From Clostridia bacterium (GTDB taxonomy: Bacteria > Bacillota > Clostridia > Oscillospirales > Acutalibacteraceae): 64,000 bases of DNA. The notes below the pieces were generated by a model, which had not been told where the DNA came from, made no database searches, and was given only the letters and a program-made list of their open reading frames with translations. A program made the position numbers and the translations under genes. Below, piece after piece: positions 34,066 through 42,594 of the stretch. The stretch lies in the NCBI GenBank assembly GCA_017407755.1, contig JAFQVY010000015.1:110798-174797 (forward strand), given 5' to 3'. Each line of letters opens with the position of its first letter. Positions within the stretch are counted from its first letter, which is position 1.

Positions 34066-35763
34066 ATGAGTGATGATAAAAAGATATTAAACGAGGAAAG
34101 TTCTGAGGTTATGTCCTCAAACTTTATCCACGATTTTATTGACGAAGATATTGCCACAGGCGGCAGATATGAGGGCAAAAAGGTTCACACACGTTTCCCA
34201 CCTGAGCCTAACGGCTATCTGCACATAGGACATGCAAAGGCAATTTGCATCGACTTCGGCACAGCCGAAAAGTACGGCGGTCTTTGCAACCTTAGAATGG
34301 ACGACACCAACCCCACCAAAGAGGACGTTGAATACGTTGAAGCTATTCAGGAAGACATCAAGTGGCTTGGCTTTGACTGGGACGACAGATTTTACTATGC
34401 CTCCGACTACTTTGAGGATATGTATAAGTTCGCTCTTGAGCTTATCGAAAAGGGTTTAGCTTATGTTTGCGAGCTTAACGCCGAGCAGATGAGAGAGTAC
34501 AGAGGCGACCTTACTACTCCTGCAAAGAGTCCTTTCAGAGACAGACCAATTGAAGAAAGCCTCGACCTCTTTAAGAGAATGAGAGCAGGCGAGTTTGAAG
34601 ACGGCTCTATGACACTTCGTGCAAAGATTGATTTAGCCTCAGGCAACTTCAATATGCGCGACCCTGTTATTTACCGCATTAACCGTCTTCCCCACCACCG
34701 TCAGGGCACAAAGTGGTGCATTTATCCCATGTACGACTTTGCTCACCCCATTGAGGACGCTATGGAGGGCATTACCCACAGCCTTTGCTCCCTTGAATTT
34801 GAAGACCACAGACCTCTTTACGACTGGGTAATCAATAACGTTTCCGTTCCTGCAAAACCCAGACAGATTGAGTTTGCAAGACTGGGCATCAACAACACAG
34901 TTATGTCAAAGAGAAAGCTCAGAGCTTTGGTTGAAGAAGGCTTTGTTCGCGGCTGGGACGATCCCCGTATGCCCACACTTTGCGGCTTAAGAAGACGTGG
35001 CTATACTCCCCGTTCTATCCGCAACTTTACCGAGCGAAACGGCGTTTCAAAGGTTAACTCCATTGTAGAGTATGCTTTTTTAGAGCACTGCTTAAGAGAA
35101 GACCTTAACGAAACCGCTCAGCGTGCAATGGCGGTTGTGCACCCTGTTAAGCTTATTATCGAAAACTATCCCGAAAATTTAACCGAAGAATTTGAGGTTG
35201 AAAATAATCCCAACAGAGCTGAAGACGGCAACAGAACTATCACTTTCTCAAAAGAGTGCTATATCGAAGCTGACGACTTTATGGAGGAGCCTATCAAGGG
35301 CTACCAGCGTCTTTACCCCGGCAACGAGGTTCGCTTAAAGTCTGCCTATATCGTTAAGTGCACAGGCTGTAAAAAAGACGACGCCGGTAACGTAGTTGAG
35401 GTTTATGCTACCTACGACCCTGACACAAAGGGTGGCAACACTCCCGACGGCAGAAAAGTAAGAGGTACTATCCACTGGGTAGATGCAAATAACTGCGAAA
35501 ATGCCGAGGTAAGACTTTACTCAAACCTCTTTACAGTAGCTGACCCCGACAGTGGCGACAAAAACTTCCTTGATTACCTTAACCCCGACTCACTTGAGGT
35601 TGTAGAAAATGCAAAGCTTGAGAAATCCTTAGGCAAAGCTAAACTTGGCGATTCATTCCAGTTTATGAGACTTGGCTACTTCTGTGTTGACAAGGACTCA
35701 AGCTCTGAGAAGCTTATTTTCAACCGCAGTGTATCCCTTAAAGACGGCTTTAAGAAGAAGTAA
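34066..35763 (+). CDS. glnS: Glutaminyl-tRNA synthetase
   Basis: 565 residues, typical of bacterial GlnRS. The class I core has [16 protein letters not shown] near 45, [11 protein letters not shown], and VMSKRKL near 280 (KMSKS-type). [20 protein letters not shown] is specific to GlnRS. The C-terminal beta-barrel anticodon domain (about 350-560) contains [16 protein letters not shown]. It charges tRNA-Gln directly with glutamine. GlnRS is widespread in gamma-proteobacteria and patchy in Firmicutes, where it was gained by transfer. The pairing with gltX in one operon is notable. aaaggagacttaaaaa precedes ATG. Confidence 0.97.
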   Translation: MSDDKKILNEESSEVMSSNFIHDFIDEDIATGGRYEGKKVHTRFPPEPNGYLHIGHAKAICIDFGTAEKYGGLCNLRMDDTNPTKEDVEYVEAIQEDIKWLGFDWDDRFYYASDYFEDMYKFALELIEKGLAYVCELNAEQMREYRGDLTTPAKSPFRDRPIEESLDLFKRMRAGEFEDGSMTLRAKIDLASGNFNMRDPVIYRINRLPHHRQGTKWCIYPMYDFAHPIEDAMEGITHSLCSLEFEDHRPLYDWVINNVSVPAKPRQIEFARLGINNTVMSKRKLRALVEEGFVRGWDDPRMPTLCGLRRRGYTPRSIRNFTERNGVSKVNSIVEYAFLEHCLREDLNETAQRAMAVVHPVKLIIENYPENLTEEFEVENNPNRAEDGNRTITFSKECYIEADDFMEEPIKGYQRLYPGNEVRLKSAYIVKCTGCKKDDAGNVVEVYATYDPDTKGGNTPDGRKVRGTIHWVDANNCENAEVRLYSNLFTVADPDSGDKNFLDYLNPDSLEVVENAKLEKSLGKAKLGDSFQFMRLGYFCVDKDSSSEKLIFNRSVSLKDGFKKK

Positions 35764-35766
35764 GAT

Positions 35767-36498
35767 ATGAAAACAGCAGTTATTACAGGAGCCTCCAGAG
35801 GCATTGGTGCGGCAATTGCCGTTTCCTTTGCCAAAAGCGGCTTTAAAGTAGTCATAAACTATAACAAAAGCGAGGAGCGTGCCCGCTCTCTTTGCAAAAT
35901 TTTAAACGACACCTACCCCACCGAGGCAGTGTGCATCAAAGCCGACGTTTCAACTCCTGAGGGTGCAAAAAAGCTTATTTCGGAGTCTGTTTCCGCTTTC
36001 GGAGATATTGACGTTCTCGTTAACAACGCCGGCATCGCTCAGCAAAAGCTTTTCACCGATATTACCGATGAAGATTGGCAGGCTATGATAGCCACAAACT
36101 TAAGCTCTGTATTTTACCTTTGCCGCGAGGCTACTCCCTTTATGGTCAGCAAGAAAAGCGGCAGTATCGTAAATATAAGCTCTATCTGGGGCGAGACAGG
36201 CGGCTCCTGCGAGGTACATTACAGTGCCGCCAAAGCAGGAGTTATCGGACTTACAAAGGCTCTTTCTAAGGAGCTTGCACCCTCCGGTATTACGGTAAAT
36301 TGTGTTTGCCCCGGTGTTATAAAGACCGATATGCTCAGCTCATTCACCGAGGAAGACTTAAAAGCTTTAGCTGATGAAACACCCGTTATGAGGCTTGGCA
36401 CTCCCAAAGACGTTGCTGATGCAGTTTTCTACCTTGCAACAAACTCCGGCTTTGTTACGGGTCAGGTTTTGGGAGTAAACGGCGGACTTTACGTGTAA
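35767..36498 (+). CDS. SDR-family oxidoreductase, FabG-like
   Basis: 243 residues of the classical short-chain dehydrogenase fold. The cofactor loop is TGASRGIGAAIA near 7, NNAGIA near 87, catalytic Ser in NISSIWGETGG near 138, YxxxK as YSAAK near 151, and the C-terminus ends GQVLGVNGGLYV. Length and these blocks match 3-oxoacyl-ACP reductase FabG (NADPH-dependent), but many SDRs of other substrates share them. It follows glnS after three bases, not a fatty-acid cluster, so the fatty-acid role is uncertain. Confidence 0.85.
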   Translation: MKTAVITGASRGIGAAIAVSFAKSGFKVVINYNKSEERARSLCKILNDTYPTEAVCIKADVSTPEGAKKLISESVSAFGDIDVLVNNAGIAQQKLFTDITDEDWQAMIATNLSSVFYLCREATPFMVSKKSGSIVNISSIWGETGGSCEVHYSAAKAGVIGLTKALSKELAPSGITVNCVCPGVIKTDMLSSFTEEDLKALADETPVMRLGTPKDVADAVFYLATNSGFVTGQVLGVNGGLYV

Positions 36499-36510
36499 AG
36501 GGAGGATATT

Positions 36511-37050
36511 ATGAAAAAAACTCTTAATATATTCTGGATAATTTCAGCGGTATTCTTAGCCTTAGGTGCTTTGTGGGGCGTTATCACCAATCTCTCAGAG
36601 GTTATGGACAAGGTAACGGTTTCGGGCATTGCCCTTATAATCTTCGGCGTTATAAGCGTACTTGCCGCCTTTACAGCAGGACTTAAATCGGCAGGCTCAG
36701 GCTGGCTTTTGTTTGACGGAATAATTTCCTTTATCTGCGGACTTGCCGCGGTTTTCTGGTATGTAGACGCCACCCTTTTTATGGTTGACCTTATCTACAT
36801 TTTAGGCATTTGGCTAATACTGCTCGGCGTTTCTCAGGTAAGCAGAGCAAGCCGCCTTGGCAAAGCAAGCGCAGGAAAAATTCTTATGAAAATCACAGGC
36901 TATTTAGGGGTTTTAGGGGGCATGACCCTTTTTGTAAGACCCGTATATGAGCTTATGCCTTTTTCTCAGTACGGAATGTCTTTTCTGCTGATTACTGCCT
37001 CAATTATGGTAATTTTCCGCTCATTTGCAAAGCAAACTTCAAGAGGATAA
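36511..37050 (+). CDS. DUF308/HdeD-like membrane protein
   Basis: 179 residues with about six hydrophobic segments (8-28, 38-60, 66-86, 90-110, 127-147, 152-170) and small Gly-rich turns, the repeat pattern of the DUF308/HdeD family. HdeD is involved in acid-stress resistance in E. coli, but most members are uncharacterised. aaagggaggatatt precedes the ATG, 12 bases after the FabG-like gene. The protein is probably the last gene of the gltX operon and a terminator follows. Confidence 0.8.
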   Translation: MKKTLNIFWIISAVFLALGALWGVITNLSEVMDKVTVSGIALIIFGVISVLAAFTAGLKSAGSGWLLFDGIISFICGLAAVFWYVDATLFMVDLIYILGIWLILLGVSQVSRASRLGKASAGKILMKITGYLGVLGGMTLFVRPVYELMPFSQYGMSFLLITASIMVIFRSFAKQTSRG

Positions 37051-37055
37051 TTTAC

Positions 37056-37083
37056 GCTCCCCTTAAAGGGGAGCTTTTGTTAT
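37056..37083 (+). terminator. Terminator of the gltX-glnS operon
   Basis: GCTCCCCT / AGGGGAGC stem with a TAA loop, then TTTTGTTAT. Confidence 0.85.
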
Positions 37084-37124
37084 ATTTACTAAATAATGTA
37101 TTTATATTTTTACAAAGCGGTCAA

Positions 37125-37153
37125 TTGACATAAATATCAGCAGTTGCTAATAT
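37125..37153 (+). promoter_or_regulatory. Promoter of the lipocalin-like lipoprotein
   Basis: TTGACA (37125-37130), 17 bases, TAATAT (37148-37153). Confidence 0.8.
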
Positions 37154-37183
37154 AAAATTAAAGAATAAAAGGAGGCAACCGCT

Positions 37184-38131
37184 ATGAAAAGGTTATTTGC
37201 ACTAATTCTTGCAGGGCTTCTTATGCTGAGCCTTTGCGCCTGCACAGACAACCCCGCCACGCCAATGGGCACAGAGGAACAAAAAGCAGCAATTTCCGAG
37301 GAGCTTCAAGGTACTTGGTACGGCCCAAATAATACACCTGAGCTTAATATTAACGCCGACGGCACAGGTAAGATTATCTATAATGGCGAAAACTTCGACG
37401 CCACCTTTACCGCCGAAGGAGACGTTTTTACCGCTGAATCCGAGGGCTACAATATCTCAGGCAACTACATCTTAGAAAATGATAAGCTTAAAATAACCGC
37501 ACCCTTCAGCGGCAAGGACTACACCGTTATTTTCACCCGTACTCCCGTAACACTTCCCGAAGGCTCATACATTTACAATTACGAAGACACCACCTATGAA
37601 ATCAATTTCACAGAGTGTACCGTCATTGTCTGTGTATTTCCGCCTGAAGACCATCCAACCCCCAAGAAGATTTATTTTGAATACGTAGAAGAAAACATTT
37701 ACATTGTTCATCCCTATCCGCCCTATGACGGCGAAGGCCCCGACATTCCCATCCCCGAAAAGGTTGACACAGGCAAGCAGCCTCCCGAAATTACTATTGG
37801 CAACGGGCCCGTTGAAACTTACGAAACAGGCGACGACATAACAGGCACCTGGACCACCACCCAGGACGGCACCGTTTCTTTCTTCGGCGTAACCAATGCG
37901 ACAACTGTTCCCATTACCTACACATTCAACGCCGACGGCACTGGCACTATACTTGCAATGGGCATTATTCCCGGAACTATGACCTACTCTGTGGAAAACG
38001 GTGTCTTCAACTTAACCGTTTCTATGCTTGGCGATACCGAATCAGGCACAGGCTACGTTAAACGTGCAGGCAATAAACTTTACGTTCAGAATTTAAAAGG
38101 CGAGATACAGGAGCTTACAAAGCAAGACTAA
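37184..38131 (+). CDS. Lipoprotein with two lipocalin-like domains
   Basis: 315 residues. Signal peptide with lipobox LCAC, so the mature protein starts at Cys20 with a lipid anchor on the outer face of the membrane. Two similar beta-rich parts follow, about 40-125 (GTWYGPNNTPELNINADGTG) and 225-310 (TGTWTTTQDGTVSFFGVTN, then TFNADGTGTI). These resemble lipocalin-like or DUF5640-type small barrels found in Firmicutes. The middle is Pro-rich. The ligand is unknown. aaaaggaggcaaccgct precedes the ATG, and promoter and terminator isolate it as a single-gene unit. Confidence 0.78.
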   Translation: MKRLFALILAGLLMLSLCACTDNPATPMGTEEQKAAISEELQGTWYGPNNTPELNINADGTGKIIYNGENFDATFTAEGDVFTAESEGYNISGNYILENDKLKITAPFSGKDYTVIFTRTPVTLPEGSYIYNYEDTTYEINFTECTVIVCVFPPEDHPTPKKIYFEYVEENIYIVHPYPPYDGEGPDIPIPEKVDTGKQPPEITIGNGPVETYETGDDITGTWTTTQDGTVSFFGVTNATTVPITYTFNADGTGTILAMGIIPGTMTYSVENGVFNLTVSMLGDTESGTGYVKRAGNKLYVQNLKGEIQELTKQD

Positions 38132-38144
38132 TCATATTAAAGCA

Positions 38145-38178
38145 ACGCCCTTGAACCAAAGTTCAAGGGTGTTTTTTT
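38145..38178. terminator. Terminator between the lipoprotein and the zinc-ribbon membrane protein
   Basis: ACGCCCTTGAAC / GTTCAAGGGTGT with a CAAA loop and a T7 run on the plus strand. Confidence 0.88.
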
Positions 38179-38596
38179 ACACAACAATATTTACTTTAAA
38201 CTCGCCGCGGCACTTGGGGCACCTTACGGTGTGCTTGCCTCGGCGCCTTTTTAGCCTGAGGGTTGCCTTACAGTATCTGCACTTTCTGTAACGGTGGGTT
38301 TTGATGTCTCTTATGCGGTTTTTCTGCAAAATAAAGAAATTCTTAACCCCATTCCATATTTTTTGAAAACGGCGGTTTTCAGCACTTCTTTTGTGCACGC
38401 TTTTTGAAAGGATACGAAAGGCTGCATAGCCCAAAATTAAAAGCTGAATTATATACAGCACCAACGATGCCCAATATCCCCACACAAAGAAATTGACGGT
38501 AGAAATAATTAATGTCAGTATCAGCAGGAAAAACGTGTAGGAATCAAAGCCGTTTCGCCCGTACATAAACTGTTGTATTTTCTGCAAAAAGCCCAT
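38177..38596 (-). CDS. Small membrane protein with C-terminal zinc ribbon
   Basis: 139 residues. Two membrane helices (about 20-38 and 42-60) are followed by a Lys/Arg-rich segment and a zinc ribbon, CRYCKATLRLKRRRGKHTVRCPKC. This matches the zinc-ribbon tail of small clostridial membrane proteins of unknown function. No enzymatic motif. aaggagaattata gives the start. It is convergent with the lipoprotein gene and divergent from metF. Separate in type from the other zinc-ribbon protein at 31975, which has two ribbons and one helix. Confidence 0.75.
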   Translation of the reverse strand: MGFLQKIQQFMYGRNGFDSYTFFLLILTLIISTVNFFVWGYWASLVLYIIQLLILGYAAFRILSKSVHKRSAENRRFQKIWNGVKNFFILQKNRIRDIKTHRYRKCRYCKATLRLKRRRGKHTVRCPKCRGEFKVNIVV

Positions 38597-38687
38597 TATA
38601 ATTCTCCTTAAAACTGTTTAATTTATTGTATCACTCATTTGAGTCAAATACAATATCTTTTCGTGAACATTATGTAAACAACATATT

Positions 38688-38716
38688 TTGACATATACTC
38701 TTATTGTTGATATAAT
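38688..38716 (+). promoter_or_regulatory. Consensus promoter of the methionine operon
   Basis: TTGACA (38688-38693), 17 bases, TATAAT (38711-38716), both perfect. Only about 16 bases separate the predicted start site from the ATG, so there is no leader riboswitch. Confidence 0.88.
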
Positions 38717-38738
38717 TATATGATACGGAGGTGCTTTT

Positions 38739-39605
38739 ATGAAGCTTTCAGAACTTTTTTCACAATCAAAACCTACCCTGAGCTTTGAGGTTTTTCCACC
38801 AAAGGCACAGGATTTATTCGAAAAGGTAAGCGATGCCGTAAGCGAAATCGCTTCTCTTAAGCCTGATTATATGAGCGTTACCTACGGCGCAGGCGGAGGC
38901 ATTAGCGACTTTACGGTAAAAATTGCTCAGGATATTGAAAAGCATCACAAAGTTCCTGCCCTTGCCCACCTTACCTGTGTTTCGTCAAGCAAGGAGCAAA
39001 TAGAAAGCCAGCTTGCTCAGCTAAAACAGGCAGGCATAAAAAACATTCTGGCACTCAGAGGCGATATTCCCAAAGAGGGTCTTAGCAAAACAGGTGCCTT
39101 TAAATATGCAAGTGAGCTTATTGAAGAAATTAAAAAGCACGGCGATTTTTCCATTGGCGGCGCTTGCTACCCCGAAGGACATATTGAATGCGAAAGCTTG
39201 GACGAAGACATTAAAAACATTGCCAAAAAGGTGGAGGCAGGTTGCTCTTTCCTTACAACTCAGATGTTTTTTGACAACGACATTTTATATTCTTACATAG
39301 ATAAACTCAGAAAAAAGGGCATTTTTGTGCCTGTTGTGGCAGGTATTATGCCTATTACAAACGCCAAGCAGATTATGCGAGCCTGCGAGCTTTCGGGCAC
39401 GGTACTGCCTAAGCGTTTCATAAAAATTGCCGAAAGGTACGGCGACAAGCCTGCCGCTATGGCTCAGGCAGGTATTGCTTACGCCACTGAGCAGATTATC
39501 GACCTTTATGCAAACGGCGTTAAAAACGTTCACGTTTACAGTATGAACAAGCCTTTTGTTGCAAGAAAAATTCAGGAAAATCTTTCGGAGATTATAAATG
39601 ATTAA
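38739..39605 (+). CDS. metF: 5,10-methylenetetrahydrofolate reductase
   Basis: 288 residues of the MetF TIM barrel. FEVFPPK near 17 and TYGAGGG near 48 are family signatures, along with LRGD near 107 and FFDND near 183. It reduces methylene-THF to methyl-THF, the methyl donor for MetH encoded two genes downstream. The length matches clostridial MetF without the eukaryotic regulatory domain. In acetogens it would also serve the Wood-Ljungdahl pathway, but no other genes of it are nearby. It overlaps the next gene by eight bases. acggaggtgctttt precedes the ATG. Confidence 0.96.
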   Translation: MKLSELFSQSKPTLSFEVFPPKAQDLFEKVSDAVSEIASLKPDYMSVTYGAGGGISDFTVKIAQDIEKHHKVPALAHLTCVSSSKEQIESQLAQLKQAGIKNILALRGDIPKEGLSKTGAFKYASELIEEIKKHGDFSIGGACYPEGHIECESLDEDIKNIAKKVEAGCSFLTTQMFFDNDILYSYIDKLRKKGIFVPVVAGIMPITNAKQIMRACELSGTVLPKRFIKIAERYGDKPAAMAQAGIAYATEQIIDLYANGVKNVHVYSMNKPFVARKIQENLSEIIND

Positions 39606-40200
39606 ATTAGCAGAAATCCCCTTTAATGAGCTCCACATAAAAAAGGCTGAAGCACTGAGATATGCAGGGGTTAAGGGTGAAGCAGACCCTAACACAAACG
39701 AGCTTTACCAAAGAGCTTTGTCTCTTTTAAGCGAAGTTCTAAAGCCTAAGGCTGTTTATAAATGTGTTGATGCTTTTTACACCGACAAGGGCGTAATTAT
39801 TGAAGGCGAAGAAATAAAAAGCCTGGGCCTTAAAAAATTTTTAAAGAGCGAGAAGCGTGTAGCTCTTTTGGCGGCAACCGCAGGACTTGAAGCTGACAGG
39901 CTTATTCTCAGATATTCTATGGTAGAACCCTCTTTAGCCCTTATGATTGACGCTGTTTCAGCCGCAGCTGTTGAGGCTCTTTGCAACAAGCTTTGCAAAG
40001 ACTGCTTTAAAGGAAATGAGCAGGAGCGTTTTTCGCCGGGTTATTCGGATTTCCCCATAAGTTACCAGAAATCTATTATTAAGGCACTTTCTGCAGACTT
40101 GAAGATTGGGCTAACCCTGACTAATTCGCTTATGCTTGCCCCCTCTAAATCGGTTACAGCGGTAATACCGCTGAAAGGATGTACGGATTATGACTTTTAA
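39598..40200 (+). CDS. Stand-alone methionine synthase activation (reactivation) domain protein
   Basis: 200 residues. The region near 145-165, RFSPGYSDFP, matches the MetH activation domain, where the RxxxGY motif binds S-adenosylmethionine for reductive re-methylation of oxidised cobalamin. The N-terminal part (ALRYAGVKG) is also typical of these separate proteins. In E. coli this domain is the C-terminus of MetH; here MetH lacks it and this gene directly precedes metH, overlapping it by eleven bases. It also overlaps metF by eight. The three genes are translationally coupled. Confidence 0.88.
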   Translation: MIKLAEIPFNELHIKKAEALRYAGVKGEADPNTNELYQRALSLLSEVLKPKAVYKCVDAFYTDKGVIIEGEEIKSLGLKKFLKSEKRVALLAATAGLEADRLILRYSMVEPSLALMIDAVSAAAVEALCNKLCKDCFKGNEQERFSPGYSDFPISYQKSIIKALSADLKIGLTLTNSLMLAPSKSVTAVIPLKGCTDYDF

Positions 40201-42559
40201 AGAAAAACTTTCAAAGGATTTTATTATTTTTGACGGTGCAATGGGCACTATGCTTCAGGCAAAGGGTCTTGGAAAAGACGCCCTGCCCGAAACCTACAAC
40301 GTAACTCACCCTGAGGTTATTGAGGCTATTCACAGAGAATACCTTGAAGCAGGGGCTGACGTTATTTCTACAAATACCTTTGGTGCAAATCTTCTGAAAT
40401 ACTCAAATACTGAGCTTAAAGAGGTAATCGACAGTGCCATTTCCTGTGCACAAAAAGCCTGTTCAGATTTTAGCGACAAATACATTGCCCTTGATATCGG
40501 CCCTTTGGGAAGACTCCTTGCCCCCTTCGGCGACCTTAGCTTTGAAGAAGCTTATGAGATTTTCTCAGAAACCATACGCCTTGCAGAAAACCGCACCGAC
40601 CTTATTATTATCGAGACTATGAACGACTCTTTCGAAACTAAGGCGGCACTTTTGGCGGCAAAAGAAACAAGCACTCTGCCTGTTGTTGTAAGCAATGTTT
40701 ACGACGAAAACCAAAAGCTTATGACAGGCGCCTCTGCCAAAGCAATGATTGCTATGGTTGAGGCTTTAGGGGCAGACGCTATGGGTCTTAACTGCTCTTT
40801 AGGCCCTGAAAAAATGCTTGAAATATTGCCTGCATTTAAAGAATACAGCTCAATTCCCACCCTTATTATGCCTAATGCAGGACTTCCAAAGGTAGTTGAG
40901 GGCAAAACGGTCTTTGACGTTACCCCAAAAGATTTTGCAGATTCAATGAAAAAAGCCGCAGATATGGGTGCGCGTATTATAGGCGGCTGTTGCGGCACCA
41001 ACCCTGAATACATAAGAAAAATAAAAGAAGCCTTAAAAGGAAAAACTCCAAAGGCTATTGAAAATAAAAACCATACCCTAATAAGCTCTTACACACATGC
41101 AGTAAAGTGGGGTCAGAGCCCTGTGCTTATTGGCGAAAGAATAAACCCCACAGGCAAAAGCCGCATTAAACAGGCATTCAGAGAAAACGACCTTTCTTTT
41201 ATTCTTTCCGAGGGCATTTATCAGCAAAAGTCAGGAGCAGATATGCTTGACGTAAACTGCGGTCTGCCTGAAATTGACGAGGGCAAGGTTTTAAAAGACA
41301 CAGTCAAAGCCTTGCAGGGCGTAACCGACCTGCCCCTTGTAATTGACACAGCAGACCCAAAGGCTTTGGAACATGCTTTGAGGATTTACAACGGCAAACC
41401 CCTTGTTAATTCTGTAAACGGCAAACAGGAATCTATGGACACCGTACTGCCCTTGGTTAAAAAATACGGCGGTGCAGTAATTGCCCTTACACTTGATGAA
41501 AGGGGTATTCCCGAAACTGCTGAGGAAAGAATAGAAATAGCAAAGAAAATTATAAATGAGGCGAAAAAATACGGCATCGACAAAAAGGATATTATAGTAG
41601 ATGCCCTGACAATGGCTATAAGCGCCGACAAGAACGCCGCCAAGGTTACCCTTGACACCATTAAGGGTATTAGCGAAATGGGTGTTAATACCGTTTTGGG
41701 CGTTTCAAATATTTCTTTCGGTCTTCCCCTTCGCGACAAGGTAAACGCTGAATTTTTTGCTTTGGCGGTGGGTGTTGGTCTTAAGGGCGCCATTATGAAT
41801 CCCCACTGTGATCAAATGAAAGACGCCGCCAAAAACCCCAATCTGAGCTCTTACGACACCTTTGCAGAGGATATTATCGAAAAAGTTATGGGCGAGCAAA
41901 GCTCAGCTTCGCCCATAGCAACGTCATCTCACAGTCTTACCTTAAAAGAGGCGATTGAAAACGGACTTTCTCAGAAAAGCGGCGAAATTGCCAAAGCACT
42001 TCTTGAAAACACAGACCCCTTAGACCTTGTAAAAACTGAAATCATTCCCGCCCTTGATAACGTTGGCGAAGGCTTTGAAAAGGGTAAAATTTACCTGCCC
42101 ACGCTTTTGATGAGTGCCGAGGCGGCAAAGGCAGCTTTTTACGAGGTAAAGGCAAAAATTTCTTCCCAAGGCACAAAGGCTACAAACGGCAGACGCCTTG
42201 TAATTGCCACAGTTAAGGGCGACATTCACGACATCGGTAAAAATATAGTGAAGCTTCTTTTAGAAAACTACGGCTACGAGGTTATTGACCTTGGCAAGGA
42301 TGTTGCGCCGGAAATTATAGTTGACGAAGCTATCAGAAACGACGTTAAAATGGTTCTGCTTTCTGCACTTATGACCACCACCGTAACCTCTATGGAAAGC
42401 ACCATCAAGCTCATAAAAGAAACCTCCCCCCACATAAAGACTATGGTAGGCGGAGCGGTACTGACCGATGAATATGCCAAAATGATAAACGCCGATTTTT
42501 ATGCAAAGGACGCTATGCAAAGCGTACGCCTTTGCGACAAATATTTCAGCAACCTATAA
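40190..42559 (+). CDS. metH: Cobalamin-dependent methionine synthase
   Basis: 789 residues in three modules. Homocysteine methyltransferase barrel: FDGAMGTMLQ near 13, zinc Cys in GGCCGTNPE near 267. Pterin-binding barrel: IGERINPTGK near 317, DVNCGLPE near 355. Cobalamin modules: a helical cap near 590-670 and DIHDIGKN near 688, whose His is the lower axial ligand of cobalt. It transfers methyl from methyl-THF to homocysteine. The activation domain is absent and encoded separately upstream, as is common in Clostridia. The start overlaps the previous gene; ggatgtacgg precedes it. A strong terminator closes the operon. Confidence 0.96.
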   Translation: MTFKEKLSKDFIIFDGAMGTMLQAKGLGKDALPETYNVTHPEVIEAIHREYLEAGADVISTNTFGANLLKYSNTELKEVIDSAISCAQKACSDFSDKYIALDIGPLGRLLAPFGDLSFEEAYEIFSETIRLAENRTDLIIIETMNDSFETKAALLAAKETSTLPVVVSNVYDENQKLMTGASAKAMIAMVEALGADAMGLNCSLGPEKMLEILPAFKEYSSIPTLIMPNAGLPKVVEGKTVFDVTPKDFADSMKKAADMGARIIGGCCGTNPEYIRKIKEALKGKTPKAIENKNHTLISSYTHAVKWGQSPVLIGERINPTGKSRIKQAFRENDLSFILSEGIYQQKSGADMLDVNCGLPEIDEGKVLKDTVKALQGVTDLPLVIDTADPKALEHALRIYNGKPLVNSVNGKQESMDTVLPLVKKYGGAVIALTLDERGIPETAEERIEIAKKIINEAKKYGIDKKDIIVDALTMAISADKNAAKVTLDTIKGISEMGVNTVLGVSNISFGLPLRDKVNAEFFALAVGVGLKGAIMNPHCDQMKDAAKNPNLSSYDTFAEDIIEKVMGEQSSASPIATSSHSLTLKEAIENGLSQKSGEIAKALLENTDPLDLVKTEIIPALDNVGEGFEKGKIYLPTLLMSAEAAKAAFYEVKAKISSQGTKATNGRRLVIATVKGDIHDIGKNIVKLLLENYGYEVIDLGKDVAPEIIVDEAIRNDVKMVLLSALMTTTVTSMESTIKLIKETSPHIKTMVGGAVLTDEYAKMINADFYAKDAMQSVRLCDKYFSNL

Positions 42560-42560
42560 A

Positions 42561-42594
42561 AAAATTCCCGAACTCAGGTTCGGGAATTTTTGTT
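42561..42594. terminator. Bidirectional terminator between metH and the LCP gene
   Basis: AAAATTCCCGAAC / GTTCGGGAATTTT with a TCAG loop, T-rich on both outer sides. Confidence 0.88.

Noticed and set aside
38717-38738. SAM or cobalamin riboswitch before metF
   Set aside because: The leader predicted from the perfect promoter is about 16 bases long.
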